64,000 nucleotides of DNA from Orientallactaga sibirica (GCA_036365145.1 JAEOAD010000024.1:8455001-8519000), one strand, 5' to 3'. Shown: positions 1 through 12,083, counted from the stretch's first letter. Numbers and translations: made by a program. Notes: generated by a model from the letters alone, not told the origin.

Positions 1-1420
1 TGCTCTGAGTTTAGCTTTGGTAGGTGGTATGTGTCTAGGAATTCATCCATGTCTACCGTATTACCCAGTTTTGTCAAGTAGAGGGTTTTGAAGTAAGTTC
101 TGATGATTATTCCAATTTCATTTATGTCTGTTGTGATTTCTCCTTTTATATTTCTAATTTTGTTAACTTGAATTGTCTTTTTTTCTTCTTTATCAAATTG
201 GTCAGGGGTTTATCAATCTTGTTATTTTTTTTCAAAGAACCAGCTTTTTGTTTGATCAATTTTAAAAATTATTTTATTAATTTCCACTTTTTTTTTTGTT
301 TGTTTGTTTTTGTTTGTTTTTGTTTTTGTTTTTCTGAGGTAGGGTCTCACTCTAGCTCAAGCTGACCTGGAATTCACTATGTAGTCTCAGGGTGGCCTCA
401 AACTCTCTGCAATCCTCCTACCTCTGCCTCCCGAGTGCTGGGATTAAAGGTGTGTGCCACCACGCCCGGCCACTTCTTTACTTTCTGCTCTGATCTTTAT
501 TATTCCTTTGCGTCTGGAGCTTTTTGGGTTGTTTATCAAATGCCTTTAAGTGTTTGGTTAGGTTATTGATTTGGGATCTTTCTGTCTTTGTTATGAAGGC
601 ATTTAGCCCAATGAATTTTCCCCTGTGGACAGCCTTCATTGTGTCCCGTAAGTTTTGGTACATTGTGTTCTCATTGTCATTCATTTCTAGAAATTTTGCA
701 ATGTCATTTTTTATTTCATCCACTATGCATTTATTGTATAAGAACATGTTCTTCAGTTTCCAGGAGCTGGTTGGGTTCCTGGTGCATCTTTTGTTGTTAA
801 TTTCTAGCAATACAGCAATATGATCTGATATCATGGAGGAAATTATGTCAAGCATCCTAAATAAATAGAGGCTGCCTTTATTATCCAGTATATGATGTAT
901 TTTTAGAGAAAGTTCCATGTGCTGCTGAGAAGAATGTGTAATCTGTGGATTTGGGGTAGAATGTTCTATATATGTCCATTACATCTAGTTGATCTATGGT
1001 GTGGTTGTGCTCTCTTACTTCCTTGTTAATTTTCTGTTTGGATGATCTATTGCCAGTAGTGGAGTATTGAAGTCCCCAACTATGATGGTGTTGGTGGTTA
1101 TTTCTGTTTTATTCCCCAGTTGTTTTTGTTTTATGAATTGTGGATCACCTGTGTTTGGTGCATAAAGGTTGATGATTATGATATCCTCTTGTTGGATTGT
1201 TCCCTTGATAAGTAGGAAGTTGCCTTTTTGTCTTTATTGATTACCTTTGGTTTGAAGTCTATTTTATCTGAAATAAGTACAGCTACACCTGCTTGTTTCT
1301 TATTGGTGTTTGCATGGAATATCATTTTCCACCCTTTCACCTTGAGGGGCTGTTGTCTTTAGTGGTGAGGTGGGGTTCTTGAACACAGTAGATTGAGAGG
1401 TCTAGTTTTCTGATCCACCC
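1..1420 (-). pseudogene. L1 ORF2 (endonuclease and start of RT), degenerate, truncated by window edge
   Basis: The L1 ORF2 protein nicks target DNA and reverse-transcribes L1 RNA. Seen here on the minus strand: the apurinic-like endonuclease domain from about 1420, including the conserved block GDFNTPL near 1080 and an APNTGDPQFIK-like block near 1150. The post-endonuclease linker follows at about 918-478 (146 open codons), then the segment leading into reverse transcriptase at 290-1, which contains WFFEKINKIDKPL-like text. In-frame stops occur in the endonuclease part and a B1 sits inside the linker, so the gene is dead. The catalytic RT motif is not in the window. Confidence 0.88.
291..470 (-). 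mobile_element. B1 SINE inserted in L1 ORF2
   Basis: Reverse-oriented B1: T-rich tail at 291-335, then the body ending in the CACGCCCGGC head at 461-470. The flanking text CCACTT is repeated on both sides (about 284 and 471), which fits a target-site duplication. It postdates the L1. Confidence 0.92.
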
Positions 1421-1489
1421 CATTAGCTTATGTCTTTTGATGGATGAATTAAGGCCATTGCCTTATTGACATTTGGTTTTTGTGGTCTG

Positions 1490-2530
1490 CTTCTCGAGGT
1501 CACTTGAGGTTGGTTATTTGTTGCTTCTGTGTGGAGAATTCCCTGAAGTACTCTTTGTAGGTTTGGTTTTGTATTCATATAGTTGTAAAGCTAACTTTTA
1601 TTCTGGAAAGTTTTTCTTTCACCATCTATTAGAAGGAATACTTTTGCTGGGTAGAGTAGTTTGGGCTGGAAGCCATTAGTTCTTAGACTTTGCAGTGTCC
1701 CATTCCAGGTTCTTCTGGCTTTTAGGGTTTCCATTGAGATGTCTGAAGTAATTTTGATGGGTTTTCCTTTATATGTAATGTGTTGTTTCTCCCTAGCTGC
1801 TTTTAGGACTTTATCTTTGTGATTTACTTTTATAGTCTTAATGATAATATGTCATGGAGAGTTTCTCCATTGGTCCAGTCTGTTTGGAGTTCTGCTAGCT
1901 TTTTGTAACTTGATGGGACTTTGTTTTGAGAGCGTGGAAAATTTTCTTTGATAACTATTGAATAAGTTTTCCATGCCTTTGGTCTGTGTTTCTTCCCCCT
2001 CTGGTATACCCATGATCCTAATGTTGGGTTGCATAAGGGTATCCCACATTTCTCTCATGTTCTGTTCACAGAAATTTTTGAACTTGGTGAAATTTTTGGA
2101 CTCACAAATGGTTTCTTCTGTTTTGTCTCAGTTCTGAGTTTTTATCCTCCACTTGGCTGACTATTCTTTAGAGCTTTTAAAGAGTTTTGGGCTTGTTCAA
2201 TTTGGTTCATATTTTCTACTGCTTTTTTATATATAGTTTTCATCCTTCTGTGCTAGTTATTGGGGTCCTCTTTCTTTCTTTCTTTTCTTTTTTTTTTTTT
2301 TTTTTTCTTTTGCTCTCCTTCAGATCATTTAACAGTCTTTGGAAACCTTCCTGGTTCTTTTCTATTAAATATAATCTACCAATGGTAGCATTCATACAAT
2401 TATTGGGTCTTTGTTGAGTTTCTGTGAGTTCTGCTATTTGCTTGGCCAGGGTTGCATAGCTTATCTCTTCATTTTGGGGTTCTGATCTTATTGTCTCTTT
2501 TAAGATTTGATTAGAGACATACATTGTAGG
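1490..2530 (-). pseudogene. L1 ORF1 (RNA-binding chaperone), degenerate
   Basis: ORF1p is the trimeric RNA-binding protein of the L1 particle. Minus-strand translation shows an N-terminal and coiled-coil portion (about 2524-2310), then an RRM-like part at 2058-1852 containing NIRIMGIPEGEE, ENLFN and RTPNR blocks. The C-terminal domain (about 1850-1490) includes text like KGKPIKITSDISMETL and FQPKLLYPAKV. A CTTT/T tract at 2270-2307 (read as A-rich lysine codons on the coding strand) splits the coiled coil from the RRM, and stops follow it. Length is near the roughly 340 codons usual for the family. Confidence 0.85.
2270..2307. repeat. CTTT/poly-T tract inside L1 ORF1
   Basis: Simple pyrimidine tract on the plus strand. 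On the L1 coding strand it adds a run of lysine, arginine and glutamate codons in frame, followed soon by a stop. Confidence 0.9.
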
Positions 2531-2574
2531 ACTGGTCAGTCAAACTGGATTTACTTACATCAGATTTTTAATGC

Positions 2575-3420
2575 TATTCCTTTTTTTTCTGTGGCCTGCC
2601 CATCACAATAGGGTTATGGGATGCTGGCCTGCTGGCTTGGGGTAGGGGGTGGACAGCAGAGAGTGTGAGGCAATGGCCTGTGGAGTTCAGAAAGGCCTGA
2701 GAGGGGAAACTGGCCTGCTGGCCTGGGTCTGTGTTTGAGGTTGGGAGGGGAGAGTGGAAATTGGGAATGTGACCATGCCCACAGGGTTCACGGAACTTAG
2801 AAAGACTAGGGCTGGAACCCTGGCCTGCTGGGTCCCTGATCAGAGGTGTGAAATGTGATGGTGAGAGGGACTGCATTTAGCCCTTGTGGGGCTCAGGAAG
2901 TCTAGGGTGGGTACCCTGTCCTGCTGCAGTGTGTCTCTGATCAGAGGTGGTAGGGGAAGTGGTGACTAGGAACATGATTGCCAGCATGGTGCTCAGGAAG
3001 GCTAGGGCAGGAAGGCTAGGGCAGGAAGCCTAGCCTTCAGCCTGGTTCCTTGATCAGAGGTGGGAGGGGAAAGTGGGAACAAGTTCATCCTGTGCAAGGC
3101 TCAGGAAGGCTAGGGAGGAACCCTGGCCTACTGCCATGGGTCCCTGATCAGAGGTGGGAGGAAGTGTGGAGACTGGGACCATGTTTGGCCAAAGCAGGGC
3201 TCAGGAAGGCTAAGGTGGGAACCTGGCTTTTTGGCCTGGGACACTGATTGGGCAGGAGACTGTGATTGCTCACTTGGGGCTCAAGAAGGCTAGGGTGGGA
3301 ACTGACCAGTGAATGGGACCACAATTTCCCATGGGGTTCAGGAAGGCTAGGGCCAATGGGACCATGATTTCATGGGGAGTTCAGAAAGGCTAGGTCAGGA
3401 CAGGTGCACCTGTGGAGCTC
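2575..3420 (-). promoter_or_regulatory. L1 5' UTR with about 100-bp tandem monomers
   Basis: A diverged tandem array. The block GATCAGAGGT recurs at about 2838, 2939, 3052 and 3146 (spacings about 101, 113 and 94), with degenerate versions near 2733 and 3245. Each unit also carries a GCTCAGGAAGGCTAGGG-like block and GGGACCATG. In mouse, L1 5' UTRs are built from repeated promoter monomers; this array has the same position (directly upstream of ORF1) and a similar layout, so promoter function is inferred. A 14-bp piece, GGAAGGCTAGGGCA, is duplicated in tandem near 2997-3026. Confidence 0.75.
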
Positions 3421-3840
3421 TGCATGATGGCAGGAAAGCCTGGGCTGAGGTCCAGCCTGCTAGCTTGGGTCCACTGGCCTGTGTGTAGTGCAGGAGAGAC
3501 CTCCAGCTGGGATTACTGCAAGGAGGGCTACTTGAGGAAATTGGGGAACTGGTGGGCTGCCCAAGAGCTTGGGAATCAGTGGATTCCCTATTTTGATGTC
3601 CACACCCTCCCACTGGGAGCATACTAGAGCCAGCAAATCCCTAAATAAATCCCTTGAACCTTAAGGGTCTTGCCTTTACTTCCTTTTGAGGTAACATGAC
3701 GTTAGGCAGATGCCACCTTGACCAGAATTCTCCTCTGTATCCCTTTATAAACTATAAACCTGAAATAAACCCTTCTTCCTTTACATTGTTTCTTACTAAG
3801 TATTTGCTTACAGCAATGCAGAAAAAAAAAAATACTACTA
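3421..3840 (-). repeat. L1 5' end and adjoining repeat-like sequence, boundary unclear
   Basis: GC-richer text continuing from the monomers to about 3640, then sequence with two CCTGAAATAAACC/CCTAAATAAATCC blocks and a CAGCAATGCAG block near 3811-3820. The latter recall the 3' part of rodent LTRs, but no LTR start was found. Confidence 0.35.
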
Positions 3841-3844
3841 GAAC

Positions 3845-4612
3845 CAGTAGCTTAATTGTTTTCTCTTCTAGGTACTAGTTAAATATGCTTATAACTTTAG
3901 CAAAATGTAAATGTTAATTTTCAAGTCAAAAGTTCTATTTGCAGAGCATGTGCTATTTAGGTCTAAGTTGTGGAATCTGAAAATAAAGGAACACCTGTTA
4001 TAGCATTAACAGGTCTTCACTAAGCCAGGGGCCTAAGAGTAATAATAGATCAAAAGATAAATAATGCCAACAAGGCAGGGCTTGGTGAGCTGACACCAGC
4101 TCTTTTACTCAGTAGCTTGGTTTCTGCAACTGACAGCTGTTCATTATGACATGCCTCATTGGATGGATTGGGGGTAGGATTTACAATGTTATCTTCCTGA
4201 TTTTTTCATGAACTCTTTACTAGTCCACTATACATCTTTGTTTTTTGATTAATATTGTCAGCAGTATTACAAACTACCAGCAAATGACTCATGTTGCAGC
4301 CTCCTGTGTTTCTACTTAACATTATAAAATGCATGTCTTATTATTATCACTTATATATTTCTCTTCTATTTAGTTTTGATTGTAATCAGTTCATAAACAA
4401 TGAATCTTTTCTATGCCAGTGATATTGTTTGAGCTTCCTTTATTCTTAATGATATCATCCTTCCCCTCTGTCTCTAAGACTTGATTGGAATGTTAGGCTA
4501 AATGACCAAGAGGCTGAGTTACCTAAACATACAAGGTAGGTGACCTTTGTCTCCTCATATGAAGGCAAAAGGGTTCTTGAACCAGAAGCTGGCTTTGGAA
4601 CCCAAAACCGCA

Positions 4613-4669
<57 letters not shown>

Positions 4670-5349
4670 TTGTATACTCTAATTTCCTTATGCAAACCAA
4701 TCCTTATGGACCACATTCAGTTGCTGCTCACATAACCAGCCAATGTAATTTAGTGACAGGAGGACTTGTTTGCTCATCTTATGTAGAATGGTTTATATAG
4801 AAGTGTGTTCTCAGACTGGAGGGTGCTTTCTTGCAGAGAGTAGGGCACATGATGCAAGTCTGATCTGAATACCTTTATCAGGAGATGTTTTCCAATTGTA
4901 CAAATCTGCAAAACAAAGATAATTTTTTTGGGACACTCATACCATTAATCTGGCCAAGTATAGTTTATACATATACCACAATTGACAGGCTAGAGGGGAA
5001 GCTCAGCCAAAGTTTTCTCACTGATTGCCAAACAGTCTATAGTGAAAGAAATCCCTTTATCTGATTATATAGGAAGAGGAGAGTCAGATGATGTTGAAGA
5101 GGGATGTCTCAATGTTTAGCTTTACAAGAATGATAACAAACTAGTCAAATTCACTGGTCATACCATTAACTGTCAGTGGACACAATCTGTGACAATGTTG
5201 CATGACCTGACCCATATCTTATATGTCTAGATAAATCTACTTTTGGGAAACCATCATAGTCATTATTTGGTAGGAATGAGTAGACGCATTTAACTGATTT
5301 ATATAAGAAATTCAAAATAGATCCAATTTCTTCTGTATCTACACCTTTC
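3845..5349. other. Unique AT-rich sequence with a (CT)n microsatellite
   Basis: No exon, RNA gene or interspersed repeat was recognised apart from the CT tract. Open frames overlapping the tract only encode Ser-Leu or Arg-Glu repeats. Confidence 0.6.
4613..4662. repeat. (CT)n microsatellite
   Basis: About 50 bp of nearly perfect CT dinucleotide. Confidence 0.97.
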
Positions 5350-5360
5350 AGTGATTTTTA

Positions 5361-5591
5361 AAAAATATTTTTTATTATTTATTTATTTGAGAGAGAGAGA
5401 TACAGAAATAGGTAGGTAGAGAGAGAGAGAGAGAACAGGCATGCCAGGGACTCCAGCCACTGCAAATGAACTCCAGATGCGTGCACCACCTTGTGCATCT
5501 GCCTTACGTGGGTCCTGGAGAATCGTGCCTCGAGCCAGGGTCCTTAGACTTCACAGGCAAGTGCTTAACCGCTAAGCCATCTCTACAGCCC
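5361..5591 (-). mobile_element. tRNA-like SINE, full length
   Basis: Reverse-oriented copy: TTATTTATTTATT tail, GAGAGA body, then the head ending GCCATCTCTACAGCCC. The text AGTGATTTTTAAA occurs at 5350 and 5597, consistent with a target-site duplication. The element is non-coding and depends on L1 machinery (family knowledge). Confidence 0.93.
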
Positions 5592-5609
5592 CTTTAAGTG
5601 ATTTTTAAA

Positions 5610-6115
5610 GGGAAAAAATGAGTAAAAAGAATCATCTGGAAAACATTACATACACACATGGAAAGGAAAAACACATATTTGGATTCATAATACTTAATTC
5701 TGACCAAATTTTAAATTTATGTAGGAATGAAGGCATTTATTATAATGCAAACAATCATTTTATCCAAAACCAGATTTGAATAAACCTCTATTTTGTAGTA
5801 AACATTTTTAGCCAAGTTTTGAACTTACATTATTTTTCTTTCTTTTTTTTTAAAAATAAATATCTGTCTTCTTTTCAATAAAATTGATACCTTCTGATAT
5901 TGGGATAAAACATAAATTTAAGACTATGGTTGTAAAAGGCCATAATTCTTTCTTAATTATAGATTTTAATTCTATTGTTTAGTATTCCATTTTAAACTTT
6001 TAGTAGATATATAGGTGAACATTTATAGGCTACAAAGAAATTCATTGATAGATGTATATAATGGATAAACACTGTTAAACACTATTGTGTTTTTAAAAAA
6101 TCTATTCAACACAGT
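5610..6115. other. Unique AT-rich sequence
   Basis: Nothing recognised. Confidence 0.5.
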
Positions 6116-6482
6116 GTATTAGTTACTATTCTCATTACAATGACAAAAATCCTGACAGAAGTTTATGTAAGGAGAAGTTTATTTTGGATCATTGTTTAGG
6201 TATTAGAGCACATCATGACAAGCAATGTATATAGAAGCAGAATCATCTTGGTCTCTACCAGCAGGAACTAGTGACAGCTATGTTTTGCCTGGTGCTGTCA
6301 AGAGAGCAGACTTTGGGCTGGAAGAAAGTGCTTCTTTAACCCTCAAGACCCAATATCCAGCTATATACTACCTTAAGCCTCAAATTCTAATGTTCCATAG
6401 TTTGCCATAACAGTGATAGAAACTGGAAATAAGCTTTCAAAACCATAAGCCTTTGTGGGAATTTTAAATTCAAACCATAACA
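6116..6482 (-). mobile_element. Old solo LTR, MaLR-like
   Basis: Begins TGTATTAGTTACTATTCTCA and ends near CATAACAC. Read in reverse it starts TGTGTTATGGTTTGAAT and carries AATAAACTTCTCC near its 3' end, as rodent ERVL-MaLR-type LTRs do. A related copy lies at 59448-59790. The subfamily cannot be named without a library search. Confidence 0.6.
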
Positions 6483-8900
6483 CATGGAAATAGGCAATGC
6501 TTGTAAGAGATATGGAATGTCATTTTAGAAAGTGAATAAACTAAACTTTATGTACTGTTATGGGGGTTAATAAAGTTCATGGTGTAAAGAAGTTAAAAAT
6601 CACCTTGTAATTGATCCTTGTAGAATCTTCAATCATTATTGAAGAACTGTTTCTACTGGGGATTTTTCCTATATCATACTACAAAAATATCACTGGAAAT
6701 GAACAGTTTGTCCCTTAAGCATTTGAATTTAGCATAATCAGATGAGTAAGTATGTTTTAGGCTCAGGTGGTAGGAGGTTAGTGAAATAAATATTTTATGA
6801 AATCATGCTGGAATTTTCAACCTTTTGAATTTCCTTCTTAGAACAACTTTACTTTAATAAGCAAGGTATATCGTGAAGATTTATAGTTTATTTCTTTGGG
6901 GATTTAGCAAAGATATCCTGCACAAATTCATTAATGATGAAAAACTAGGATGGACCACTATAGCATACCTGGTTTAAACTCTGAACAATGTTCTGGTCTT
7001 TCTAGAGTAGAAAATTCATACACATGAATAGGAAAAACAATATGCCTGGTTTTTTACTAATCATTAATGAAAATTTAGTACTTCCTTTAATTATGAATAT
7101 GAATCAGACTGGGAACCTCATGGGGATAAGATATGGGTAGGTTCTTTAGCCTTTAAATAATGATTAATTTCTACAAAAATAAAAGAATATCCTTATGTTG
7201 CCAAATATGTATGAAATATACCCTTCCTTTATCATCATCTTTATCTATTGAAGGCACAAAACATGTCAGTTACAGGATGATTTCGCCATGTTCACCAAGA
7301 TGAACTGGCCAGTGATCTTTATCTTACATGAAAATGTGTTTCTCAAAACAAGATAGAAGAGACACTCTTTAAGAAAAAAAAAAAAAAATTATCCTTAGGA
7401 CTACTAGGAAACAAATGGACCTTGGTCCACACCTGCAACCTGACTCTTATTTGCTCCCCATTCCCCTTTCTACATTCTTATCCTGAATCCCTTCATCCAT
7501 TCTTCTTGAGAAATAGCCACCCCCACATGCAAACTTTAGTTTGAAATTTCTTGCTCTACATTATTTTTTTTTGGCTGTATGGCAAGTATGTTACTTACTA
7601 ATGGATACATACAGAGTTTCTTTTTTTTACCTTCTTATAGGCTTCTCAAAATGTTATTTATCAGTATTTAATGCTACTGTTGAGAAGATTAGCAATCTGT
7701 TATTTCATTTAAAAAAATTGCTAGTTGTAAATAAAATATTCAGATATTTTTGATTTGAAATATTTTCTTTTTAATTGTATGTGTGTGTGAATTTAAATGT
7801 ATTTTATTTTTATGCAAAGGTTCATGGGCTTCACCATGCTGTTCAGTGTGCTCAGGACACAAAGAAGTTTCAATTTTTGTTCTATGCCTGAATCTGAGTC
7901 TTTATCCACATGGACAAGCAAACTGATAAGGATAATGATAAAAAAAAATCTTTAAGCATGTATTAGATGAGATTCAGAAGAGATTGGAGACTGAGAATTT
8001 GAAGAACAACAACAAAAAATATTGCAGTACAATCCACAGTACCATGAAAGGGGTCCTATCATAGTCAACATTTTACTCATAAAATAAGTGGTGAACATAT
8101 AACTTTGTTCAGTTTTGCATTAAGAAAGAAAGTTCCAATGAAGTAAAAGTTAGGAACATTTTTTAAAGCAGGACGGACTAGTTTTAGAACACATATTTTT
8201 GCTAATTGGCCTTGCCTAGAGGAAAAGCGTGCTGTTTCTTATCCTCATGAGAAGAAGTTTCACAACTTGCAGCAAGATTCTAAAGTTAGCCTCCTACCCG
8301 TCCATAGGCAAGAAGGCATGTCATCTATTCTCGTGATCGTTCGGGTGCTTGGGTAACATATCCCTGGGTAGTGAAACCTACCAGAGGCTTTAAAAATTAC
8401 ATCTCCGAAAAGGTGAAGATGAATAACTCATAACTGAAATCATTCTTGTGGTAAATACCCTATGAAAGGGGAGGTCAGAGCCTGATCAAAAAATCACACT
8501 GAGCCAACCATAAGGCTCAGTAAGGCTGAGTAAGATGAGAGAGTGAACCTACCTCCTTCCAGAGAGGCTATTTCTGAGTATAGATGTGGATGAAAGGAAA
8601 AGTGTGTGTGTGTGTGGGGGGGTGCTCACCCACATGCATGCATGCACAGGGGAGTTGTTTTTTTTTTTTTTTTTTTTTTTTTGATAAAGGGCAAATAAAT
8701 AAAGAGAAGTCAAATAATTAAGAATTGATATTTCTTACAGACACCAGGAACCAAAATCAGGAGTTGCTGAAATGAGTTGAGATGCAGAAATAGTCAAGAA
8801 AATGTTGCTTTATATTTACTATACCTGAATAAATAAATTGCTAAAAATATATCATGTCTTCGTAAGGGAGCTATAATTTTTGCTTCCCAAACTGTTAAAA
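6483..8900. other. Repeat-poor AT-rich sequence
   Basis: No gene or interspersed element recognised. It contains a short poly-A (7373-7388), a TG tract near 8603-8615 and poly-T at 8658-8682. Open frames are short and unsupported. Confidence 0.55.
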
Positions 8901-11585
8901 ATTATAATTCCATTTCTATCTCTTAAAGCAGTTTGTTGCCATAAAATCTCATTGTGAGCACTAAGAATAAATAACACAGAAAAATCAAGTAAACCCAATG
9001 TCATTCTTGATTAAATCATCTCCTTTTCAGGGCAAATCAAAGATGAGCTTTTATTATTACTATTATTTCTTCTCTCAAATAACAATTGTAATGTACTTCT
9101 CATTCCTAATCACAGACTCAAAAGTGAGCATTTGATTCACCTGACAATCACTTTGAATAATTCTTTTTCCTGCCAAACTTCAGCTTTTTGACACTCCTTG
9201 ATTATTTACATTCGTCATTGATTACATTATTTTTGCCTATGGATATTTGTTATCCAAATTTTTATGCTTTATTTTTCACAATATAGTATTCCCTGAACAC
9301 AAAAGCAGAGTCAAGTAATGAATTAGCAAAAAAGTTTTTCTTTTCATGTTAAATAACAATAATGTGTGACATTAACAGTCATTTCTTTTTAAGTAAAAGT
9401 CGTTTTAAAATGACTTGACAATTTTCAGGGTGGTACTTTATTTTGCCTCACTTTGCCTTTTGGTACCTACTTTTATTATCATTATAATATTTTTTACAGG
9501 AAGAACTAATTAAATTTGTGATAGTGATAATGTGTAAATTTAAACTTGAGAAACTTTGAATATTTTTTCTTTTGTCCAGAAATAAAAATTGTATACTAGT
9601 TCCAAAGTCTTTATTCTAAATAACAGTAGAATTCAAGTTTAATGGGAATGAAATTCTGTCTCATAATAATTAATTGTCTTTTTACTTTTAGACCTGTTTC
9701 CTGGAAATTTTAAGACAGAAAGAAGTTAGAGACCATTGTGTTTTGCATTTTCCCATTATAAATGAAATTGTTGAGTTTTGGCAGTGGTTTCCATGATGCA
9801 GTGAATCAACTGCATGGATTCAGGAATAAAAATGGTTAAACCAATAAAAAGCTACTATCTATCCTAGGAAACTACATCTATAGAGAAAGCTCCTGGGTTC
9901 TTCTAATAAGAAAAACATACCATAGCTTCTTGACAGAAAGAGTGAGACTTTGTTAGCCCTGCACTCCTCTGTCACTCACTAGTTGATGCAATCAAGCCCC
10001 CAAACTCAGCCCAGGTGTATGACTTGTTCAGGCAAAGGAAACCTCAAGCCTCAAGATACAGAGCTGTTTTCAAAAGTAATAATTTGTCAACTGACAATGG
10101 CCTGTTAATTATTGTAGGAAGCTTCTCAGGTTGTATATAATCAATCTAATTTTATCAATATGTCTCAAAACTTTCTCCATGATATCCACAAGCTTGTATT
10201 TGCTAGAGCAATAAATGATTTTTTTATAGCTTCTGCAACTTTGTTCACAATTTTTATATAGGTTGTATAGTTATCACCTTTAAAAGCTACTTTTATGAAT
10301 TATTAAGAATTTTATGCAGCTCCCTCATTCACCATGTATGCTTCTATACCACAACCACTTATACTTGTTAATGTGGTGTATAACGATGTTGAAATTCCAT
10401 GCTGTCCATCAAGATGTACTGTCAACATGTACTATTTTCAAGGCATGGTGAATACATGCAGGTTTCTTGCCTGAGGCACAGAGGCATATAGCTTCTTCAT
10501 CATCTGCCTACCTCCACATCTTTTCTGAAAAGGGAAAGTTCCTATTTTGCATATGTCTTTATTTCCTTCCCTCTGTTTGTTAATAAGATTGATTTTTCAT
10601 TTGTATTCCTCTAAATGAAAATGTAAGTGAAGATGGAGGTCCAAGTTTTGTGTGTGTGTTTGGAGAGTCATTCATCACCAGAAGAATAATGATTTCTGCT
10701 TTGTGTGAAAACTGTGTGAAGGCATCTTGTGTTAGTTTAATATTGTTGATGGTAGGCGAGTCATTTTATTACTTTCATGTATTAAACGAGAGCTAGCATA
10801 CTCAAAGTAGTATGACTTAAAAAAATAAAGTAAATAAGCAAGGATTTTATTTTTCTCATTCTTTTCAAGTATTTTACATTTAAAATGATATTTCAAATAC
10901 AATTGCTGACAAAAGGCAAACATGAATGTTTTTTAAAAAAATGAGATTTTTCTATAGGTATGCCACCACATGGGGACATAAATGAATATACCTATGCAAA
11001 TTTTAATAAAATTTTAATTTTATTTTTTTCCTCTCAGTAGAATATAATATTAGTGATCATCTATGAATCTATTCATCAAATGATTAATTTTATATAACTA
11101 TGAAGAACATGACTAGATAAATTTAGTTCTAGATATTTTAAACTCATTTCTTTGCATCCACAGAAAATGACATCTACCTTCTCAAGCTCTGGTGTATATA
11201 AGAATCTGTCAATCACATTGCAAGATGTTTCATATCTAAGCATGTCTGTCAAAAGGCCCTATTCAAGATCTATTGGAGTTATTCTGGGTAAACGACTGAA
11301 CTGAATCCTTTGTGAAATCTCAAAAAGTAATTACTAGGGCCAACAATGCATGTACAAATTTGGAATTAAAAAGAAATTCTATAAATATATTATTAAGCTG
11401 CAAGTCATTTAAATGTAGAAAAAAATACTTCAGAGTGGTTATTTTAATATTTTTCTTTTGGCAGAAAACTGATGATTGTTTCCTATTTTATTCTTAAGAA
11501 TAAACTTATTTCAATGAAAATGTCTGAAAACTATTACATGAATTTCTTTTCAGTGTTAACAAAAAGATTCATCCTGTTCTCCATT
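8901..11585. other. Long repeat-free AT-rich block
   Basis: About 2.7 kb with no SINE, LINE or LTR recognised, unusual for this window. The part at 8930-9780 is rich in ATTA/TAAT-type cores and holds a near-perfect 20-bp palindrome at 9397-9416. Such blocks can be conserved non-coding elements, but conservation cannot be judged from one sequence. Confidence 0.5.
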
Positions 11586-11586
11586 G

Positions 11587-11603
11587 AAAAACTAAAATCT
11601 TGG
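11587..11603. repeat. 17-bp target-site duplication, left copy
   Basis: AAAAACTAAAATCTTGG, repeated exactly at 11842-11858, bracketing the SINE at 11603-11830. Confidence 0.9.
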
Positions 11604-11792
11604 GGCTGGAGAGATGGTTTCACAGTTAAGATGTTTGCCTGCAAAGCCAAAGGATCCTGGTTCGATTCACCAGGACCCATGTTAGATAGATGCACAAGGG
11701 GGCACATGTGTCTGGAGTTGATGTGCAGTGGCTGGACGCCCTGGCATGCCCATTCTCTCTCTCTGCCTCTTTCTCACTCATAAATACATAAG

Positions 11793-11827
<35 letters not shown>

Positions 11828-11830
11828 ATG
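11603..11830 (+). mobile_element. tRNA-like SINE, full length
   Basis: Head GGGCTGGAGAGATGG, A/B-box-like region, CT-rich body and an (AAAT)n tail of about ten units. Flanked by a perfect 17-bp duplication. Confidence 0.95.
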
Positions 11831-11856
11831 AGACATTTAAAAAAAACTAAAATCTT

Positions 11857-12083
11857 GGGCTGGAGAGGTGGCTTAGCACTTAAAGTACTTGCCTGTAAAG
11901 CCAAAGGACCCAGGTTCAATTCCGCAGTATCCACATAAGCCAGATGCATGAGGTGGCACATGCATCTGGGGTTTGTTTGCAGCTGCTGAAGGCTCTGGAG
12001 TGCCCATTCTCTGTCTTTATCTATCTCTCTCTGTCTCTGTCTCTCTCTTTCTCAAATAAATAAAGTAAATAAATAAAAAAAAT
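11857..12083 (+). mobile_element. tRNA-like SINE, second copy directly downstream
   Basis: Same family and orientation as the preceding copy. It starts within or right after the duplicated target sequence; the tail AATAAATAAAGTAAATAAATA ends near 12083. Confidence 0.94.

Larger units (their letters stand above)
1..3640 (-). mobile_element. L1 LINE, 5' part (5' UTR, ORF1, ORF2 start); continues beyond the left edge
   Basis: Read on the minus strand this is a LINE-1 in order 5' UTR (about 3640-2575), ORF1 (about 2530-1490) and ORF2 (about 1420 down to 1, cut by the window edge). ORF1 and ORF2 are recognised from translated similarity to mammalian L1 proteins. Both are broken by stops and frameshifts, and by a B1 at 291-470 and a homopurine tract near 2270-2307. 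The 5' end is judged by where the monomer-like sequence stops and is approximate; no target duplication could be seen because the 3' end lies outside. This is one of the few L1 copies here that keeps its 5' region; the others are 3' fragments. Confidence 0.9.

Noticed and set aside
2574..2876. 100-codon minus-strand open frame
   Set aside because: It is the translation of L1 5' UTR monomers, upstream of ORF1.
2590..3420. Regularly spaced repeats that might suggest a CRISPR-like array
   Set aside because: Units are contiguous, diverged and sit in an L1 5' UTR in mammalian DNA; there are no constant short repeats with unique spacers.
4455..4800. Overlapping open frames rich in Ser-Leu or Arg-Glu
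   Set aside because: They are translations of a (CT)n microsatellite.
11603..12083. tRNA-like sequences that might be tRNA genes
   Set aside because: They are SINE copies with A-rich tails and target duplications, present many times in the window; no cloverleaf was established.
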